Below, piece by piece: positions 49,944 to 58,734 of a DNA stretch of 64,000 nt. Position 1 is the first letter of the stretch; each line of letters begins with the position of its first letter. Source of the DNA: an uncultured Bacteroidota bacterium (GTDB lineage Bacteria; Bacteroidota; Bacteroidia; Flavobacteriales_F; PHOS-HE28); assembly GCA_902826215.1 (NCBI GenBank), contig CADEDY010000001.1:484167-548166 (forward strand). The letters run 5' to 3'. The notes under the pieces were generated by a model, which was given only the letters and a program-made list of their open reading frames with translations, had not been told where the DNA came from and did not search any database. A program made the translations under genes and the position numbers.

Positions 49944-50819
49944 CTACGCTGCGGCTGTCTCCAACTCCCGGCTCACCTTCTTGAACAATCCCTGCAACAC
50001 ATTCCCAGGTCCCACTTCGATCACCTTCGTCGCGCCACCGGCCAGCATGTTCTGCATGGTCTGGGTCCAGCGCACGGGGGCGGTAAGTTGTTGGATCAGG
50101 TTCGCCTTGATGCGCGCCGGATCGGTGTGTGGGCGGGCATCCACGTTCTGGTAGATGGGGCAGCGCGGGTCCACGATCGGCGTGTACGCGATGGCCGTTT
50201 GCAGTTCGACTCGAGCGGCTTCCATCAAAGGACTGTGGAAAGCGCCACCGACCTGTAATAGCAGTGCGCGTTTCGCACCGGCGGCTTTCAAGGCTTCGCA
50301 AGCTGCGGTCACTGCTTCTACGCTTCCGCTGATCACCAGTTGGCCGGGACAGTTGTAGTTGGCAGGCACCACCACGCCGGGTATCGTGCTGCAGACCTCT
50401 TCCACTTTGGCATCGTCCAGACCAAGGATCGCGGCCATGGTGCTCGGCTGCAATTCGCACGCTTTCTGCATGGCATTCGCGCGGGCGGCCACCAGTTTCA
50501 AGCCGTCGGCGAACTCCATCGCTCCAGCCGCAACAAGGGCGCTGAATTCACCCAGCGAATGGCCGGCCACCATGTTCGGTTGGAACGAATCGCCTAGCAC
50601 CTTTGCCTTCACCACGCTGTGCAGGAAGATCGCGGGCTGCGTCACGTTGGTCTGCTTCAGTTCCTCATCGGAACCTCTGAACATGATGTCCGTAAGGTTG
50701 AAGCCGAGCAGGTCGTTGGCGTGCTCGAACCAGATGCGGGCATTGCTGTCGGCATCGTACAGGTCCTTGCCCATACCGGGGAACTGGCTGCCTTGTCCGG
50801 GGAAGACGTATGCGGTCAT
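49944..50819 (-). CDS. fabD: Malonyl-CoA:ACP transacylase
   Basis: A 291-residue enzyme that moves malonyl groups from CoA to acyl carrier protein for fatty-acid synthesis. It begins MTAYVFPGQGSQFPGMGKDL, and the nucleophile motif is VAGHSLGEFSALVAAGA. The catalytic His is in GGAFHSPLM and the C-terminal part has VIEVGPGNVLQGLFKK. The length is close to the usual 300 to 310. A TACTTTCG promoter box lies 18 bases upstream. Confidence 0.95.
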   Translation of the reverse strand: MTAYVFPGQGSQFPGMGKDLYDADSNARIWFEHANDLLGFNLTDIMFRGSDEELKQTNVTQPAIFLHSVVKAKVLGDSFQPNMVAGHSLGEFSALVAAGAMEFADGLKLVAARANAMQKACELQPSTMAAILGLDDAKVEEVCSTIPGVVVPANYNCPGQLVISGSVEAVTAACEALKAAGAKRALLLQVGGAFHSPLMEAARVELQTAIAYTPIVDPRCPIYQNVDARPHTDPARIKANLIQQLTAPVRWTQTMQNMLAGGATKVIEVGPGNVLQGLFKKVSRELETAAA

Positions 50820-50837
50820 AGTGCGTTGGTGTTGGGT

Positions 50838-50845
50838 CGAAAGTA
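50838..50845 (-). promoter_or_regulatory. -7 promoter box for fabD
   Basis: The minus strand reads TACTTTCG, 18 bases upstream of the fabD ATG. Confidence 0.5.
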
Positions 50846-50898
50846 CAAGGCCCGGAGCGTATACACACCCCGAGCCTTGAATGAAGAGTTCGTAAGGA

Positions 50899-51639
50899 TC
50901 AGTCCCGGCGTCCGCCGAACAAGCGCAACAGCATCAGGAACAGGTTGATGAAATCCAGGTAGAGGGTGAGGGCCCCCATCAGCGCCATCTTCTGGGCGGT
51001 TTCGGTGCCGGTGGCCACTTGCTCGCCCATGCGCTTCAATTTCTGCACATCGTAAGCGGTGAGGCCAGTGAAGACCAGCACCCCGATGATGCTCACCACG
51101 TAACTCATGGTATCGCTCTTCAGGAACATGTTCACCAACGAAGCAATGACGATGCCGATGAGGCCGATCATCAAGATGCTGCCGAGTTTGGTGAGGTCCG
51201 TCTTCGTGGTATACCCTGCTACGGCCATCACTCCGAACACCGCCGCAGAAATGAAGAACACGTTGGCGATGGAGGTCATCGAATAGATCAGGAAGATGTA
51301 GCTCAAGCTGATCCCCATGACCGTGGAGAAGATCAGGAATGTCGCTAGGAGCATCGTGGAGCTCATCTTGTTCACCAAACCGGCCATTGCGAACACCAAT
51401 CCGAGTGGCGCGAGCATCACGATCCAGCCGAGAATGGTATTGCTGCCTGTTTCGAAGTTGATCAGGTATTGGAGCTTGGTCATGTCGTTCCCGAACCACC
51501 AGGCCATCACACCACTGATCACCAAGGCCATGGTCATGTAGCTGAACACGCTGGCGAGGAAGGTGCGAACGCTGGAGGCGGTATCCGGGCCATAGATCAC
51601 TTGGCCGGTTTGCTGGGTAGGGAAGTTGGTCTGTTCCAT
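50899..51639 (-). CDS. Bax inhibitor-1/YccA family membrane protein
   Basis: A 246-residue protein with seven membrane helices, starting MEQTNFPTQQTGQVIYGPDT. The BI-1 motifs FLASVFSYMTMALVISGVMA and LVFTGLTAYDVQKLKRMGEQ (with the conserved Asp) are clear. Related proteins are pH-sensitive calcium leak channels or modulators of membrane proteases. The ATG at 51639 was preferred over one 11 codons upstream. It stands between fabD and folE, each with its own spacing. Confidence 0.92.
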   Translation of the reverse strand: MEQTNFPTQQTGQVIYGPDTASSVRTFLASVFSYMTMALVISGVMAWWFGNDMTKLQYLINFETGSNTILGWIVMLAPLGLVFAMAGLVNKMSSTMLLATFLIFSTVMGISLSYIFLIYSMTSIANVFFISAAVFGVMAVAGYTTKTDLTKLGSILMIGLIGIVIASLVNMFLKSDTMSYVVSIIGVLVFTGLTAYDVQKLKRMGEQVATGTETAQKMALMGALTLYLDFINLFLMLLRLFGGRRD

Positions 51640-51741
51640 GTTGGATGCTTTCGGTCTACAAATGTCGTGCATTCAAGGCCTTTCACGACGTGTTGTCAGC
51701 CAGGACTGACAACGAGGCTTGCGCATTCGTCGCTGCCACGG

Positions 51742-52398
51742 TCAATGCAACCGCGCGCTGATCAGCTTGATGAATTCCTCGCGTGAACGTTGATCGCTGA
51801 GGAAGATGCCCGTGAAGGCACTGGTCGTGGTCACCGAGTTCTGCTTCTGCACTCCGCGCATCCGCATGCACAGGTGATCGCATTCCATCACCACCGCTAC
51901 ACCCAGCGGTTTCAATGTATCGTGGATGCAGTCGCGGATCTCATTGGTCAAGCGTTCCTGCACCTGAAGGCGGCGGGCGAAGGCATCCACCACGCGTGGG
52001 ATCTTGCTCAACCCCACGATCCGGCCATTCGGGATGTAGGCCACATGCGCTTTGCCGAAGAAGGGCAGCATGTGGTGTTCGCACATGCTGTACACCTCGA
52101 TGTCCTTCACCACCACCATCTGGCTGTAGTCCTCGGTGAACATGGCGCTCTTGAGGATCTTCGCCGGCTCGAGGTCGTACCCGTGTGTGAGGTACTGCAA
52201 CGCCTTGGCAACACGTTCCGGCGTCCGCTGCAGACCTTCGCGCTTCGGGTCTTCTCCTACGGCACTTAGAATATCGCTGTAATGCCCCGCGATCCGCTTC
52301 ACCAATTGCGTGTCGTACTGATCGATCCGCTCATAGCCTTCGCCTTGCGGATTGCGTTCGATGCCCTTGGCTCCGGAGGTGCTCTTCTTAACCGCCAT
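51742..52398 (-). CDS. folE: GTP cyclohydrolase I
   Basis: A 218-residue enzyme that opens GTP to dihydroneopterin triphosphate for folate (and queuosine) synthesis. It contains [20 protein letters not shown] with the zinc Cys and His ligands, [20 protein letters not shown] and [20 protein letters not shown]. The N-terminal 30 residues are a charged tail ([20 protein letters not shown]). It overlaps queD by 11 bases, and the two enzymes act in sequence on pterin precursors. Confidence 0.96.
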   Translation of the reverse strand: MAVKKSTSGAKGIERNPQGEGYERIDQYDTQLVKRIAGHYSDILSAVGEDPKREGLQRTPERVAKALQYLTHGYDLEPAKILKSAMFTEDYSQMVVVKDIEVYSMCEHHMLPFFGKAHVAYIPNGRIVGLSKIPRVVDAFARRLQVQERLTNEIRDCIHDTLKPLGVAVVMECDHLCMRMRGVQKQNSVTTTSAFTGIFLSDQRSREEFIKLISARLH

Positions 52399-52807
52399 AG
52401 TATTCCACGTGGTTGTTCTCGGTCTCTTGCAGTTTCACGCAATGCAGACGTCCACCCAGTTCCTTGATGTGTTCCTCCAGTTGTTCCCAGATCGCAATAG
52501 CAAGGTTCTCCGTGCTGCTGTAACGACCTTCCATGAATGGAACATCCAGATCGATGTTCTTATGGTCCACCAGGTCGATCACACGCTCCTTCATGATGCG
52601 TCCGAGGTCGGAGAGGTCGATCACGAATCCGGTTTCTGTGCTTGGCTCACCCACAACGGTGACCCACAGTTCGTAATTGTGGCCGTGCCAATTGGGGTTG
52701 GAGCACTTGCCGAACGTGGTGTAGTTCTTTTCCGGGCTCCAATCGGGTCGGCTGAGCTTGTGCGCGGCACTGAAGCGCTCGCGACGGGTGATGTGGACAA
52801 CAGGCAT
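52388..52807 (-). CDS. queD: 6-carboxytetrahydropterin synthase QueD / 6-pyruvoyl-tetrahydropterin synthase family
   Basis: A 139-residue enzyme. It begins [20 protein letters not shown] and contains the zinc motif [20 protein letters not shown] with its two His plus His15, then the catalytic Cys in GKCSN. It converts dihydroneopterin triphosphate to 6-carboxytetrahydropterin for queuosine, or to pyruvoyl-tetrahydropterin. It lies just upstream of folE, overlapping by 11 bases, and has a perfect TAACTTTG box 26 bases upstream. Confidence 0.93.
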   Translation of the reverse strand: MPVVHITRRERFSAAHKLSRPDWSPEKNYTTFGKCSNPNWHGHNYELWVTVVGEPSTETGFVIDLSDLGRIMKERVIDLVDHKNIDLDVPFMEGRYSSTENLAIAIWEQLEEHIKELGGRLHCVKLQETENNHVEYYGG

Positions 52808-52832
52808 GGTAAGGGGCCGGTAAGCGGCGGGG

Positions 52833-52840
52833 CAAAGTTA
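52833..52840 (-). promoter_or_regulatory. -7 promoter box for queD-folE
   Basis: The minus strand reads TAACTTTG, a full match. It sits at one edge of the repeat tract at 52846-52936. Confidence 0.6.
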
Positions 52841-52845
52841 CGGGC

Positions 52846-52936
52846 AGTCGGCAGGACGCAGTCGGCAGGTGGCTTTGGACGGAAGCGACCGCCCGTGGCC
52901 GAGCGCTTTTGCCTCCTGCTATTGCCAACTGCCAAC
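52846..52936. repeat. REP-like repeat tract between divergent promoters
   Basis: It contains the direct repeat AGTCGGCAGG twice (four bases apart), a hairpin-capable GAAGCG...CGCTTTT core and a distal TTGCCAACTGCCAACT, which resembles the inverted form of the first block. The flanking bases form opposite -7 boxes (TAACTTTG left, TAATTTCG right). It is compositionally like the palindrome in mfd (GGC/CAG-rich), but the sequences differ. Confidence 0.55.
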
Positions 52937-52944
52937 TAATTTCG
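52937..52944 (+). promoter_or_regulatory. -7 promoter box for hldD
   Basis: TAATTTCG lies five bases before the hldD ATG, so the message may be almost leaderless. It abuts the repeat tract. Confidence 0.45.
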
Positions 52945-52949
52945 TCCAC

Positions 52950-53918
52950 ATGATCGTAGTAACCGGCGCGGCGGGCTTCATCGGCAGCGCCCTCATCGGA
53001 GAATTGTTGCGCGAAGGCTGGCAGGATATCGTCGCCGTCGACGATTTCTCCCGAGCGGACAAAGCACCGAACCTCGCAGGCAAGCACCTCACCGCCAAGG
53101 TGGATCGCAGTGTCTTTTTCTCGTGGCTCGAAACGAACGAGAAATTGGTCCAGTTCATCTTTCACTTGGGTGCCCGCACCGATACCACGGAGTTCGATCG
53201 GACCATCTTCGATGAGCTCAACGTGCGTTACAGCCAACGGATGTGGGAGGCCTGTGTCAAGTTCGGGATCCCGTTGGTCTACGCATCCTCCGGTGCTACC
53301 TATGGCGAAGGCGAACTGGGCTATGGCGATGAGGACGATACCCTTTCGGATCGCTTGAAACCGCTGAATCCTTACGGCGATAGCAAGAACGACTTCGATA
53401 AATGGGCGCTGAAGCAAGAACAGAAGCCGTTCTTCTGGGCCGGGCTGAAGTTCTTCAACGTGTACGGCCCGAATGAGTACCACAAAGGGCGCATGGCCAG
53501 CGTGGTGTTCCATGCCTTCAACCAGATCAGTGCTTCGGGTGGCATGAAACTGTTCCGCAGCCACCGCGCAGACTACAAGGACGGCGAGCAGCTGCGCGAT
53601 TTCGTGTACGTCAAGGATGTGTGCAGTGTGTGCCTCTTCCTGATGGAGCATCGGAAGAACAGCGGCCTCTACAACCTCGGTAGCGGCAAGGCACGCACCT
53701 TCCTCGATCTGGCCCGCGCCACCTTCAAGGCGATGGACAAGTCTGAGAACATCACCTTCGTCGATACACCTGCGGATATCCGTGACAAGTACCAGTATTT
53801 CACCGAAGCGCGGATGGAGAAGCTCCGATCGATCGGTTACGACAAGCCCTTCACGACCTTGGAAGAAGGGGTGAAGGACTACGTCACCAACTACCTCGCG
53901 AAGAAGACGTATTGCTGA
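52950..53918 (+). CDS. hldD: ADP-L-glycero-D-manno-heptose 6-epimerase
   Basis: A 322-residue NAD(P)-dependent epimerase that makes ADP-L,D-heptose for the LPS inner core. It starts MIVVTGAAGFIGSALIGELL and contains LGARTDTTEFD, LVYASSGATYGEGELGYGDE, NPYGDSKNDFDKWAL (YxxxK) and GEQLRDFVYVKDVCSVCLFL. The C-terminus includes KYQYFTEARMEKLRSIGYDK, all typical of HldD. An upstream in-frame extension through the repeat tract was rejected. It fits with the Kdo transferase waaA in the same window. Confidence 0.95.
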   Translation: MIVVTGAAGFIGSALIGELLREGWQDIVAVDDFSRADKAPNLAGKHLTAKVDRSVFFSWLETNEKLVQFIFHLGARTDTTEFDRTIFDELNVRYSQRMWEACVKFGIPLVYASSGATYGEGELGYGDEDDTLSDRLKPLNPYGDSKNDFDKWALKQEQKPFFWAGLKFFNVYGPNEYHKGRMASVVFHAFNQISASGGMKLFRSHRADYKDGEQLRDFVYVKDVCSVCLFLMEHRKNSGLYNLGSGKARTFLDLARATFKAMDKSENITFVDTPADIRDKYQYFTEARMEKLRSIGYDKPFTTLEEGVKDYVTNYLAKKTYC

Positions 53919-53936
53919 ATCGCCTGACGCACTAGG

Positions 53937-54296
53937 TCAAGCTTGCTCAGCAGGCACTTCGGCCAGCGCAATGAGCTTGCTGCGAACGTGTAGCAAACGC
54001 TCGCGGAGTTGGTCCACATCCAGACCGTTCGAAGGCTCGACGTTATCCGCCTTCCGCAACTGCTCACGCGCACCTTGCAGCGTAAAGCCCTTCTCCTTCA
54101 CCAAATGCTGAATGTGCTGCAGCTGTTCGATGTCCTTGCGTGTATAGAGCCGATCGCCTTTGCCCGTGCGCTTCGGGCGCAAATTGCCGAACTCCTTTTC
54201 CCAGTACCGGATCAACGAGGTGTTCACGCCCAACTGTTCGGCGACTTCGCCGATGGACCAGTACAACTTCTCGACCGTCTTCTCCTTCAAAGGCAT
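53937..54296 (-). CDS. MerR-family transcriptional regulator
   Basis: A 119-residue protein with an N-terminal MerR winged helix (YWSIGEVAEQLGVNTSLIRY and WEKEFGNLRPKRTGKGDRLY) and a C-terminal helix (ERLLHVRSKLIALAEV) for dimerisation. It has no Cys ligands for metal binding. The target is unknown. A TACATTCG box lies seven bases upstream of the ATG. It is 42 bases downstream of the M23 peptidase gene on the same strand. Confidence 0.92.
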   Translation of the reverse strand: MPLKEKTVEKLYWSIGEVAEQLGVNTSLIRYWEKEFGNLRPKRTGKGDRLYTRKDIEQLQHIQHLVKEKGFTLQGAREQLRKADNVEPSNGLDVDQLRERLLHVRSKLIALAEVPAEQA

Positions 54297-54302
54297 GCGC
54301 TG

Positions 54303-54310
54303 CGAATGTA
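54303..54310 (-). promoter_or_regulatory. -7 promoter box for the MerR gene
   Basis: The minus strand reads TACATTCG, seven bases upstream of the ATG, suggesting a near-leaderless message. Confidence 0.4.
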
Positions 54311-54338
54311 CCTACCCGGTCCTGCGGTTGCAAAGTGA

Positions 54339-55310
54339 TCAATCCAACGACTGGCCTGCGTTGCGCGAAAGCTCCAGCATACGCGCGTATTCCTCGGGCG
54401 TGAGGTCGTTGAAATAATAGTTCGCTGGATCCACGGCTTCGCCACCCTTGTGCACCTCGTAGTGCAGGTGAGGGCCAGCGCTGAGGCCCGTGTTGCCGAC
54501 CAGCCCGATCAAATCCCCCCGTTTCACCCGTTGGCCGTTGCGCACTTTCAATTCGCTCAAATGACCGTAGAGCGTTTCGTAATCGAAGCCGTGATCGATC
54601 ACCACGTGCGTGCCATATCCGTTGGTGGAATAATCCGCAAAGGTCACGCGGCCATCGCCCGTGGCGTGGATCGGCGTGCCCTGCTTTGCCGTGAAGTCCA
54701 TGCCAGCATGGAACTTCGGGATCTTGTGGATCGGGTGGATCCGCATGCCATAACCGCTTGCCATCATCGTAAGATCCTGGTCCGGGATCGGTTGTACGGC
54801 AGGAATGCTAGCCAACATCTCCTGCTTGCGCAGGACAAGCGAGGCGACTTCATCCAACGAGCGAGACTGCACCACGAGTTGGCGGGTGAGCTTATCCAAA
54901 CGCTTCTTGGTATCGATCACCAGTTCGCTGCTGGCAAAACCGCTCAGATCCTTGTACCGATCCACCCCACCGGCCCCGGCTTGGCGCATGCTCTCGGGCA
55001 ATGGGTCCGCTTCGAAGATCACCCGATAGATGTTGTCGTCTCGTCGGCGAACATCGTAGACCACCTGCTCCACCTCTCCCAATTGCTTGTTCAGGAATTC
55101 ATACTGGAGCAGCAGTTGTTGGTTCTCTCTGCGAAGGGCGGCCTCCTTGGGCGAATCCACGAACTGGTAAACGAGGAATATCCCGAGCACCCCCACCACC
55201 AACCCAGGGGTCAGAGCCAGCAGGGTGCGCTTCGACTTCTGCCAAGCCGAAAGCCGGATCCGCTCGAAATTGAGCGTCTTGGGGTTGAAGCGGTACTTCT
55301 GTTCGGGCAT
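54339..55310 (-). CDS. M23-family peptidase-domain membrane protein
   Basis: A 323-residue protein with a short cytoplasmic N-terminus, one membrane helix (about 30-48; ALTPGLVVGVLGIFLVYQFV), a coiled coil (about 55-85) and a C-terminal LytM/M23 domain. The active-site zinc motifs are present: HAGMDFTAKQGTPIHATGDG (HxxxD) and GPHLHYEVHKGGEAVD (HxH). It likely cleaves or regulates peptidoglycan crosslinks in the periplasm. The gene starts divergently from alaS with a TAACTTCG box upstream. Confidence 0.92.
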   Translation of the reverse strand: MPEQKYRFNPKTLNFERIRLSAWQKSKRTLLALTPGLVVGVLGIFLVYQFVDSPKEAALRRENQQLLLQYEFLNKQLGEVEQVVYDVRRRDDNIYRVIFEADPLPESMRQAGAGGVDRYKDLSGFASSELVIDTKKRLDKLTRQLVVQSRSLDEVASLVLRKQEMLASIPAVQPIPDQDLTMMASGYGMRIHPIHKIPKFHAGMDFTAKQGTPIHATGDGRVTFADYSTNGYGTHVVIDHGFDYETLYGHLSELKVRNGQRVKRGDLIGLVGNTGLSAGPHLHYEVHKGGEAVDPANYYFNDLTPEEYARMLELSRNAGQSLD

Positions 55311-55341
55311 GGAGGTCCGAAGGTGCTGACTGTAGGGAACG

Positions 55342-55349
55342 CGAAGTTA
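55342..55349 (-). promoter_or_regulatory. -7 promoter box for the M23 peptidase gene
   Basis: The minus strand reads TAACTTCG, 31 bases upstream of the ATG, back to back with the alaS promoter. Confidence 0.5.
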
Positions 55350-55377
55350 GTTCGATGATCGGACCGCGCCTTCTCGG

Positions 55378-55385
55378 TACTTTCG
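55378..55385 (+). promoter_or_regulatory. -7 promoter box for alaS
   Basis: TACTTTCG lies 19 bases upstream of the alaS ATG. Confidence 0.5.
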
Positions 55386-55404
55386 CGGCGCTTTTACCGC
55401 ACCC

Positions 55405-58011
55405 ATGCTCACGTCCCAGCAGATCCGCCAGACCTTCCTCGATCATTTCACGAAGCGGGGCCACCGTATCGTGCCCAGCGCGCCCATGGTCGTGAAGGAC
55501 GACCCCACCCTCATGTTCACCAATGCGGGCATGAACCAATTCAAGGACCTGTTCCTGGGCAACCGGCCAGCACCCGATAAGCGCATCGCCGACACGCAGA
55601 AATGCCTGCGCGTTTCGGGCAAGCACAACGACCTGGAGGAAGTAGGAATCGACACCTACCACCACACCATGTTCGAGATGCTCGGCAACTGGAGCTTCGG
55701 TGATTACTTCAAGAAGGAAGCCATCCAATGGGCTTGGGAACTGCTGGTGGATGAATACGGGATCAACACCACGGACATTTACGTCACCTACTTCGGTGGC
55801 GACGAGAAGGATGGGTTGAAACCCGATGAGGAGACGCGCCAGCTTTGGCTGCAGTACCTGCCAACGGATCGCATTCTACCCTTCGGCAAGAAGGACAACT
55901 TCTGGGAGATGGGTGACACCGGCCCATGCGGCCCATGCACCGAGATCCATGTGGATGTGCGCACGGCGGAAGAGAAGGCGGCAAAGTCCGGGAAGTACCT
56001 CGTGAACAACGACCACCCACAGGTGATCGAGATCTGGAACAACGTGTTCATGCAATTCGAGCGCAAGGCCGATGGCTCGCTCCACACGCTACCTGCGCAA
56101 CACGTCGATACCGGCATGGGCTTCGAGCGTTTGTGCATGGTGTTGCAAGGCAAGCGCAGCAACTACGATACGGATGTCTTCCAGCCCTTGATCCAGGAGT
56201 TGGCGAATAAGTGCGGGAAGGTCTACGGCGTGGGTGAAAAGGAGGACATCGCCATGCGCGTGATCGCCGACCACTTGCGTGCCATCAGCTTCGCGATCGC
56301 CGATGGGCAGCTGCCGAGCAACACCGGTGCGGGTTATGTGATCCGCCGGATACTGCGCCGGGCGGTTCGCTATGGATATAGCTTTCTGGGTTTCAACGAG
56401 CCGTTCATGCACCTGCTCGTACCTGGGCTCGTGAAGCAAATGGGAGAGCAGTTCCCGGAGCTGAAGAAGCAACAGGACATCATCGCGAACGTGATCCTGG
56501 AAGAGGAGAAGGCGTTCCTGCGTACGCTGGAGCAAGGCACGAAGCGCATCGAGCAAGCCTTGGCTGAAAGCAAAGGGACACTGCCAGGAGATAAGGCATT
56601 CGAGCTCTTCGATACGTTCGGCTTCCCGGTCGACCTGACCCAGCTGATCGCGCGCGAACAAGGGCGCGAAGTGGATATGAAAGGCTTTGAAACCGAGTTG
56701 AAGAAACAGAAGGATCGCAGCCGCGCGGCGACGACAGTGACCACCGGCGATTGGGTCGAGCTTTCCAAAGGGGAAACCGAGTTCGTCGGGTACGACGAAC
56801 TGAGCACGACTTCGAAGGTCCTGCGGTACCGCAAGGTCTCTGGCAAAGGCGGTGATCAGTATCAGATCGTGCTGTATCGTACGCCGTTCTATCCGGAAGG
56901 TGGTGGGCAGGTCGGCGATCAAGGTTGGCTGATCAACGGTGATGAAAAAGTCGAAGTGCTGGACACCAAGCGCGAGAACCAGCTCATCGTGCATTTCACC
57001 AAGGAGCTGCCCACGAACGTGGAAGCAACGCTCACCGCGCATGTCGACACTTCACGCCGCGCCCTCACCGCGCGCAATCACACAGCCACGCACCTTCTGC
57101 ATCACGTCCTGCGCAAACAGCTTGGCACGCATGTGGAGCAGAAAGGATCACTCGTTGCACCCGATCGCCTGCGATTCGACATCAGCCACTTCGCCAAGGT
57201 GACGCCGGAGGAGTTGGCCACCATCGAGCAGGAGGTGAATGCGATGATCATGGACGACATCGTCTTCGAGGACCTGCGCAACGTGCCGATCGAGGAGGCG
57301 AAAGCACTGGGTGCCATGGCCCTTTTCGGAGAGAAATACGGTGATCATGTACGTGTGGTGAAGTTCGGACCGAGCGTTGAGTTGTGTGGTGGTATCCACG
57401 TGCCACGTACTGGTGTCATCGGTCCATTCCGGATCGTAAGCGAAGGTGCGCTGGCTGCCGGTATCCGCCGCATCGAGGCCATCACCAGCGCCGAGGCCGA
57501 GCGCATGATCAATGAGAAACTCGCCAAGCTGGATGCGATCAGCGGGCTTTTGAAGAACCCATTGGATGTCGTGAGCGCCGTTGAGAAGCTCGTGGAGCAA
57601 CATCACAACTTGAGCAAGGAACTCGAGAAGTTCGCCAAAGAGAAGGTGAAGGGACTCGCCGCTTCACTTCCGACTAGCGCGAAGAAGAATGCTAAAGGCA
57701 TGGCGGTGATCGTGCTGCAACTCGACCTGGATGCACAAGGTTTGAAGGACCTCGGATATCAGCTGCGCGAACAGCACACCCACCTGGCACTCGTGGCTGG
57801 TTCGGTGATCGATGGCAAACCCCTGCTCGCTGTTTCCTTGGGCAAGGCTTTCATGGAAGCCACAGGTCTCAAAGCCGTGGACATCATCAAACAGATCAGC
57901 CCAGCGATCAAAGGCGGTGGAGGCGGCCAACCCGATTTCGCAACGGCCGGCGGCAAGGAGCCCGGTGGCATGGCTGATGCGCTGAAGAAGGCCGGAGAGT
58001 TGTTGAGCTGA
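55405..58011 (+). CDS. alaS: Alanyl-tRNA synthetase
   Basis: An 868-residue enzyme of standard length. The catalytic domain begins MLTSQQIRQTFLDHFTKRGH and has motif 2 (NDLEEVGIDTYHHTMFEMLG). The editing domain has HTATHLLHHVLRKQLG (HxxxH) and the fourth ligand in SVELCGGIHVPRTGVIGPF. The C-Ala domain ends GGGGQPDFATAGGKEPGGMA. It charges tRNA(Ala) and edits Ser and Gly mischarges. A strong hairpin follows the stop. Confidence 0.97.
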   Translation: MLTSQQIRQTFLDHFTKRGHRIVPSAPMVVKDDPTLMFTNAGMNQFKDLFLGNRPAPDKRIADTQKCLRVSGKHNDLEEVGIDTYHHTMFEMLGNWSFGDYFKKEAIQWAWELLVDEYGINTTDIYVTYFGGDEKDGLKPDEETRQLWLQYLPTDRILPFGKKDNFWEMGDTGPCGPCTEIHVDVRTAEEKAAKSGKYLVNNDHPQVIEIWNNVFMQFERKADGSLHTLPAQHVDTGMGFERLCMVLQGKRSNYDTDVFQPLIQELANKCGKVYGVGEKEDIAMRVIADHLRAISFAIADGQLPSNTGAGYVIRRILRRAVRYGYSFLGFNEPFMHLLVPGLVKQMGEQFPELKKQQDIIANVILEEEKAFLRTLEQGTKRIEQALAESKGTLPGDKAFELFDTFGFPVDLTQLIAREQGREVDMKGFETELKKQKDRSRAATTVTTGDWVELSKGETEFVGYDELSTTSKVLRYRKVSGKGGDQYQIVLYRTPFYPEGGGQVGDQGWLINGDEKVEVLDTKRENQLIVHFTKELPTNVEATLTAHVDTSRRALTARNHTATHLLHHVLRKQLGTHVEQKGSLVAPDRLRFDISHFAKVTPEELATIEQEVNAMIMDDIVFEDLRNVPIEEAKALGAMALFGEKYGDHVRVVKFGPSVELCGGIHVPRTGVIGPFRIVSEGALAAGIRRIEAITSAEAERMINEKLAKLDAISGLLKNPLDVVSAVEKLVEQHHNLSKELEKFAKEKVKGLAASLPTSAKKNAKGMAVIVLQLDLDAQGLKDLGYQLREQHTHLALVAGSVIDGKPLLAVSLGKAFMEATGLKAVDIIKQISPAIKGGGGGQPDFATAGGKEPGGMADALKKAGELLS

Positions 58012-58024
58012 TCCATCGATCGCA

Positions 58025-58050
58025 AAAAGCCGCCCGAAAAGGCGGCTTTT
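58025..58050. terminator. Bidirectional terminator after alaS
   Basis: A perfect 10-bp stem (AAAAGCCGCC/GGCGGCTTTT) with a 6-base loop has A and T tracts built in, so it can stop transcription from both alaS and the converging gene. Confidence 0.85.
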
Positions 58051-58070
58051 CACGGAAGGATATCTTCAAC

Positions 58071-58511
58071 TCAAGCCACTATCGGCTGGTTGGTGAGCTT
58101 GCGTGGGGGAGGTGGAGCTTTTCCACCGTAAACAGGACCCATGTACAAGGTGTCGCTCAGGGCCAGGTTCATGATGTAGAGGCCGTTGAGCACGATCACG
58201 AGCACGTAGTCGAGCGTGGTGGTCTTACCGAAGCTCTTGCACACCTCGATCCAAACTTTCGGGATGAAGTAGAGCTGTCCGTAGATCGGGATCAGCATCT
58301 TCCAAGCGTCCGAAGCTGGGCGACCGACGATTCGCAGGAAGACGATCACGTTCCAGATGGGCACGAAGGCGGCGATACCGGGCTGGTTCGCTTTCTCGTA
58401 AAGGCGGAATTGTGCCAACGCCGCAATGACCGCAACGAAGCCCAGAGCGTAGTAGAAAGCAGTTCCCATCTTCGCGTAGAAGAAGTCGTGCAGGTTCATC
58501 AAGGCATCCAT
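58071..58511 (-). CDS. DUF5684-like small membrane protein
   Basis: A 146-residue protein with four membrane helices, starting MDALMNLHDFFYAKMGTAFY. The pattern RLYEKANQPGIAAFVPIWNV followed by KMLIPIYGQLYFIPKVWIEV (PIWN...PIYG) resembles the small DUF5684-type membrane family, whose function is not known. The C-terminal tail is Pro/Lys-rich (GGKAPPPPRKLTNQ). The 223-base gap upstream (58512-58734) holds only minor inverted repeats and no confident gene. Confidence 0.75.
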   Translation of the reverse strand: MDALMNLHDFFYAKMGTAFYYALGFVAVIAALAQFRLYEKANQPGIAAFVPIWNVIVFLRIVGRPASDAWKMLIPIYGQLYFIPKVWIEVCKSFGKTTTLDYVLVIVLNGLYIMNLALSDTLYMGPVYGGKAPPPPRKLTNQPIVA

Positions 58512-58734
58512 CGGCGTGCAGGTTTAAACGGTTTCGGGCAGGCCTATCCGTAGCGGGTTCCTTGGAAGAGACGAGTCGCTAAGGCGAAGGTTGCCTACGG
58601 AACGTTAGGTTCCACGCGCATGTTGTGCGTGTTTCCAGCAACGGTCTGTTGGCAACGGCCAACGGTGCTTACGTCCGTTTACTGTTCGTCGCGCTGATCG
58701 TATTTCCCTAAGGAACAGTGTCTTACGGCGAATG

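Noticed and set aside
58512..58734. Possible small RNA in the 223-base gap before the membrane protein
   Set aside because: Only short inverted repeats (such as TTGGC/GCCAA) are visible and no promoter-terminator pair could be defined.
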